From the NCBI GenBank assembly GCA_019694685.1, contig JAIBBM010000008.1:1-64000 (forward strand): a DNA stretch of 64,000 nt, in the 5' to 3' direction. Numbering within the stretch: position 1 is the stretch's first letter; every line of letters begins with the position of its first letter. This document shows positions 62,292 through 64,000 of this stretch, piece by piece. The notes under the pieces are model-generated. The model was given only the letters and a program-made list of their open reading frames with translations, searched no databases and was not told where the DNA came from. Origin of the DNA: Leptospirales bacterium. Lineage in GTDB: Bacteria > Spirochaetota > Leptospiria > Leptospirales > Leptonemataceae. The translations under genes were made by a program, and so were the position numbers.

Positions 62292-64000
62292 TTCTCAGAA
62301 AACAGTCTGGTCAAACGCACTTCGTTGCCCGGCGCGTTGTACTCCACGCTGTCAAAGAAGCTGAGCGCGAAGCGCAGGCCGCGTCCGTGATACAATCCGG
62401 AGTCGTCACTTTGCGCCCTGGCTCGTTCGAGCATGGCGCGGTGATCAAATCCTTCTCCTTCGTCTCGAATGGAGAATACGATCTTCTCTTCACTTGAGTC
62501 CACGCGCACGTGAAGTTTTCTGGCGGAGTAGTACGGATTTTTTAAACGTTCGGATACAAGTTCCGCGAGTGTTCCGCTTGCAGTTGCTTTTGTTTTTTCT
62601 TCGAATGTAATTCCAAGATTTCCGTGTTCGATTGCATTGATCATCATTTCGCGAAGAGCCAGACGCACGAGCATCTGCTCCTCTTCTGAAACGCGCGCCT
62701 CTAACCCGGCAGTCAGTGACTGGTTGAGCAATTCTCCCATGTGAAAACTATTAAAAAGTACATAGTGTCTGTGATCTTCGAGGCAATAACGCGCGAGCAG
62801 ATCCAGAGGTTTTTGTGCGAGATTTGCCAGAATCGTCATCCCTCCTTCCAGGTTCACTCTTTGCAGGCGCACATTGAGTTCGCAGAGGTCTCCCTGAGCT
62901 GTTTTGAAGTGAGCTGGAAACTCATCTGCCCTTCCTGTTTGGATGAGGCTCGCCAGCCTTTCCTCCATCACATGCCGGGCAAGAAACACATTGCTCTGGC
63001 CCTGTTCAAATACCAGGCTTGCAAGAGTGCGACCGGAAATGTCAGAGTATCCCAGAATCCTGGAAGATGTCTTGTTAGATGTGAGAATCTTTCCTGACGA
63101 ATCCAGGGACAAGATGATTTCCCCTGAGTCCTCCACCAGATGCCTGTATCGTCTTTCTGAATTGGTGAGGTCAATGGCCAGTTCTTCTACTCTTCGGAAT
63201 GATTCAGCATAGAGACGCGAAAGCAGGAATGCCTGAGTAAAGATAAATACGAAAAGACCAAGAGCAATAAAGAATCCGCTTTCTATGAGTCTCCTACTGT
63301 AGAGTACATCGTTGATCGCTGCTGCGAATAACAACACAAAGGTGCCCACGAACACTCTTGCGCCTCTTCTGCGCACGATGACCATTTTGCATACTCCGAC
63401 CAGAATGTAGATGCCAATGAATCCGAGTGCTGCCTGGAAGATCCAGAGCCATTGAGTGTATATGTAGGATTCTACGAAGAATGTGAGGAGAGTCGCACTT
63501 CCGAATATGGCCGCAGCCGTAAGAAGTATGTCTTTCCTGAAATACGAATCCGGGAAAAGACTTCTTGTATACGCAAAGAACAGCGGGACGGACAAATAGA
63601 AAGTAGCATATTCTATTCTATGGCTGAGCGCAAAAGATCCAAATGAACCCGTCAAGCCCCAGATGGTTCTTTCCCCCACCAGATCCGTGCGCAGTGCTAT
63701 GAGAATGCAAAAAAGGCCAAAGTAGAGAGGAGAATAGTCGCTGCGCCTTAAAAAGAAAAGAGCAAGATGGTAGAGACCCATCATGATTATGGCACCTGCC
63801 ATGAATAGATCCAGCATGATCTTGTGAGTTCGGATGAGTTCAATATCTGCCGGACTCCCCAGGATCAGTTCACGCGGAAAGCCTCCGTTTCTATGTGCGA
63901 AATTGGAAACGTGAATCACCAGATCAATTGAACCGTTATGCGGCATCAATCGCACTGTGGTAGGGAGTCTCCGGGCTATGCTGTTTTCTGCTGTCGTTCC
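62285..64000 (-). CDS. 7TMR-DISM receptor with PAS and RsbW-like kinase domain, cut by the right edge
   Basis: The frame is open to base 64000, so the start is outside; GTG 63955 is only an internal candidate. The visible part begins in a 7TMR-DISMED2-like jelly roll (LMPHNGSIDLVIHVSNFAHRNGG), then seven membrane segments. A PAS domain follows (RYRHLVEDSGEIILSLDSSGKILTSN, ILGYSDISGRTL) and a C-terminal HATPase of the anti-sigma kinase type: LREMMINAIEHGNLGI (N-box), IRDEGEGFD and HGRGLRFALSFFD. It should phosphorylate STAS proteins; the STAS gene at 32553-33401 is the only candidate in the window besides the MlaE domain. Confidence 0.88.
   Translation of the reverse strand, partial: GTTAENSIARRLPTTVRLMPHNGSIDLVIHVSNFAHRNGGFPRELILGSPADIELIRTHKIMLDLFMAGAIIMMGLYHLALFFLRRSDYSPLYFGLFCILIALRTDLVGERTIWGLTGSFGSFALSHRIEYATFYLSVPLFFAYTRSLFPDSYFRKDILLTAAAIFGSATLLTFFVESYIYTQWLWIFQAALGFIGIYILVGVCKMVIVRRRGARVFVGTFVLLFAAAINDVLYSRRLIESGFFIALGLFVFIFTQAFLLSRLYAESFRRVEELAIDLTNSERRYRHLVEDSGEIILSLDSSGKILTSNKTSSRILGYSDISGRTLASLVFEQGQSNVFLARHVMEERLASLIQTGRADEFPAHFKTAQGDLCELNVRLQRVNLEGGMTILANLAQKPLDLLARYCLEDHRHYVLFNSFHMGELLNQSLTAGLEARVSEEEQMLVRLALREMMINAIEHGNLGITFEEKTKATASGTLAELVSERLKNPYYSARKLHVRVDSSEEKIVFSIRDEGEGFDHRAMLERARAQSDDSGLYHGRGLRFALSFFDSVEYNAPGNEVRLTRLFSENQ

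Noticed and set aside
1..64000. CRISPR arrays, insertion sequences, integrases, rRNA
   Set aside because: No regular repeats, transposase motifs or rRNA-like sequence were seen on either strand.

Overview
The window looks like chromosome from a leptospira-like spirochaete (order Leptospirales), with base composition that looks close to balanced, so nearer Leptonema or Turneriella than pathogenic Leptospira; this is inferred and I computed no statistics. The clues are two 7TMR-DISM receptor proteins, a GpsA/PlsC fusion, a bactofilin next to an M23-like membrane protein, a PurA with a GKAK P-loop, many lipoprotein-like signal peptides and very dense packing. I see no insertion sequence, prophage, CRISPR array or rRNA. 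One tRNA (Pro, GGG) is present. No gap between genes exceeds about 175 bases.

Layout. 1-4327: tail of a gene cut by the left edge, a ZU5-like lipoprotein, a secreted tail-collar-like protein, a small SET protein and a secreted alpha/beta hydrolase. 4334-7738: a complete Mla-type lipid transport operon (STAS-permease, ATPase, MCE protein, auxiliary lipoprotein). 7680-14621: amino-acid permease, unknown exported protein, ilvN, sppA and a 7TMR-DISM protein with a decayed kinase-like end. 14580-22720: a divergent pair whose 5' ends overlap. Leftward runs a metallopeptidase/TolB-propeller/Omp85-barrel fusion; rightward runs an AsmA-like protein, a lipoprotein, pgsA, recA and argC. 22760-34448: tRNA-Pro, acyl-CoA dehydrogenase, then a long leftward run (membrane sensor, STAS/zinc ribbon, murJ, aldehyde dehydrogenase, uvrA, cheR, cheB). 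34511-41904: hisZ-purA, then leftward tlyA, ispA, ndk, DUF2752, gamma carbonic anhydrase and ychF, plus a pseudo-receiver and a DUF2461 gene.

41885-50575: adenylate cyclase, YheT-like hydrolase, then a leftward four-gene unit (acyl-CoA dehydrogenase, APH-fold kinase, DUF6285-like protein, histidine phosphatase) that resembles LvaABC of levulinate/4-hydroxyacid catabolism. After it come a propeller protein, the bactofilin and the degenerate M23 protein. 50660-64000: GpsA/PlsC fusion, lipoprotein, PilZ, MFS exporter, CASTOR/POLLUX-like channel, ferredoxin, ilvB, holA-like, metallo-beta-lactamase-fold hydrolase, TPM-domain protein, and a 7TMR-DISM/PAS/RsbW-like kinase cut by the right edge.

Themes: envelope lipid and outer-membrane maintenance (Mla, AsmA-like, PgsA, MurJ, Omp85 fusion, GpsA/PlsC), signalling by partner switching and cAMP, and acyl-CoA catabolism. 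Neighbouring genes mostly overlap by 1-25 bases, and five convergent pairs overlap within their coding sequences. The observations I rank highest are the peptidase/propeller/Omp85 fusion and the LvaABC-like cluster with an attached phosphatase.
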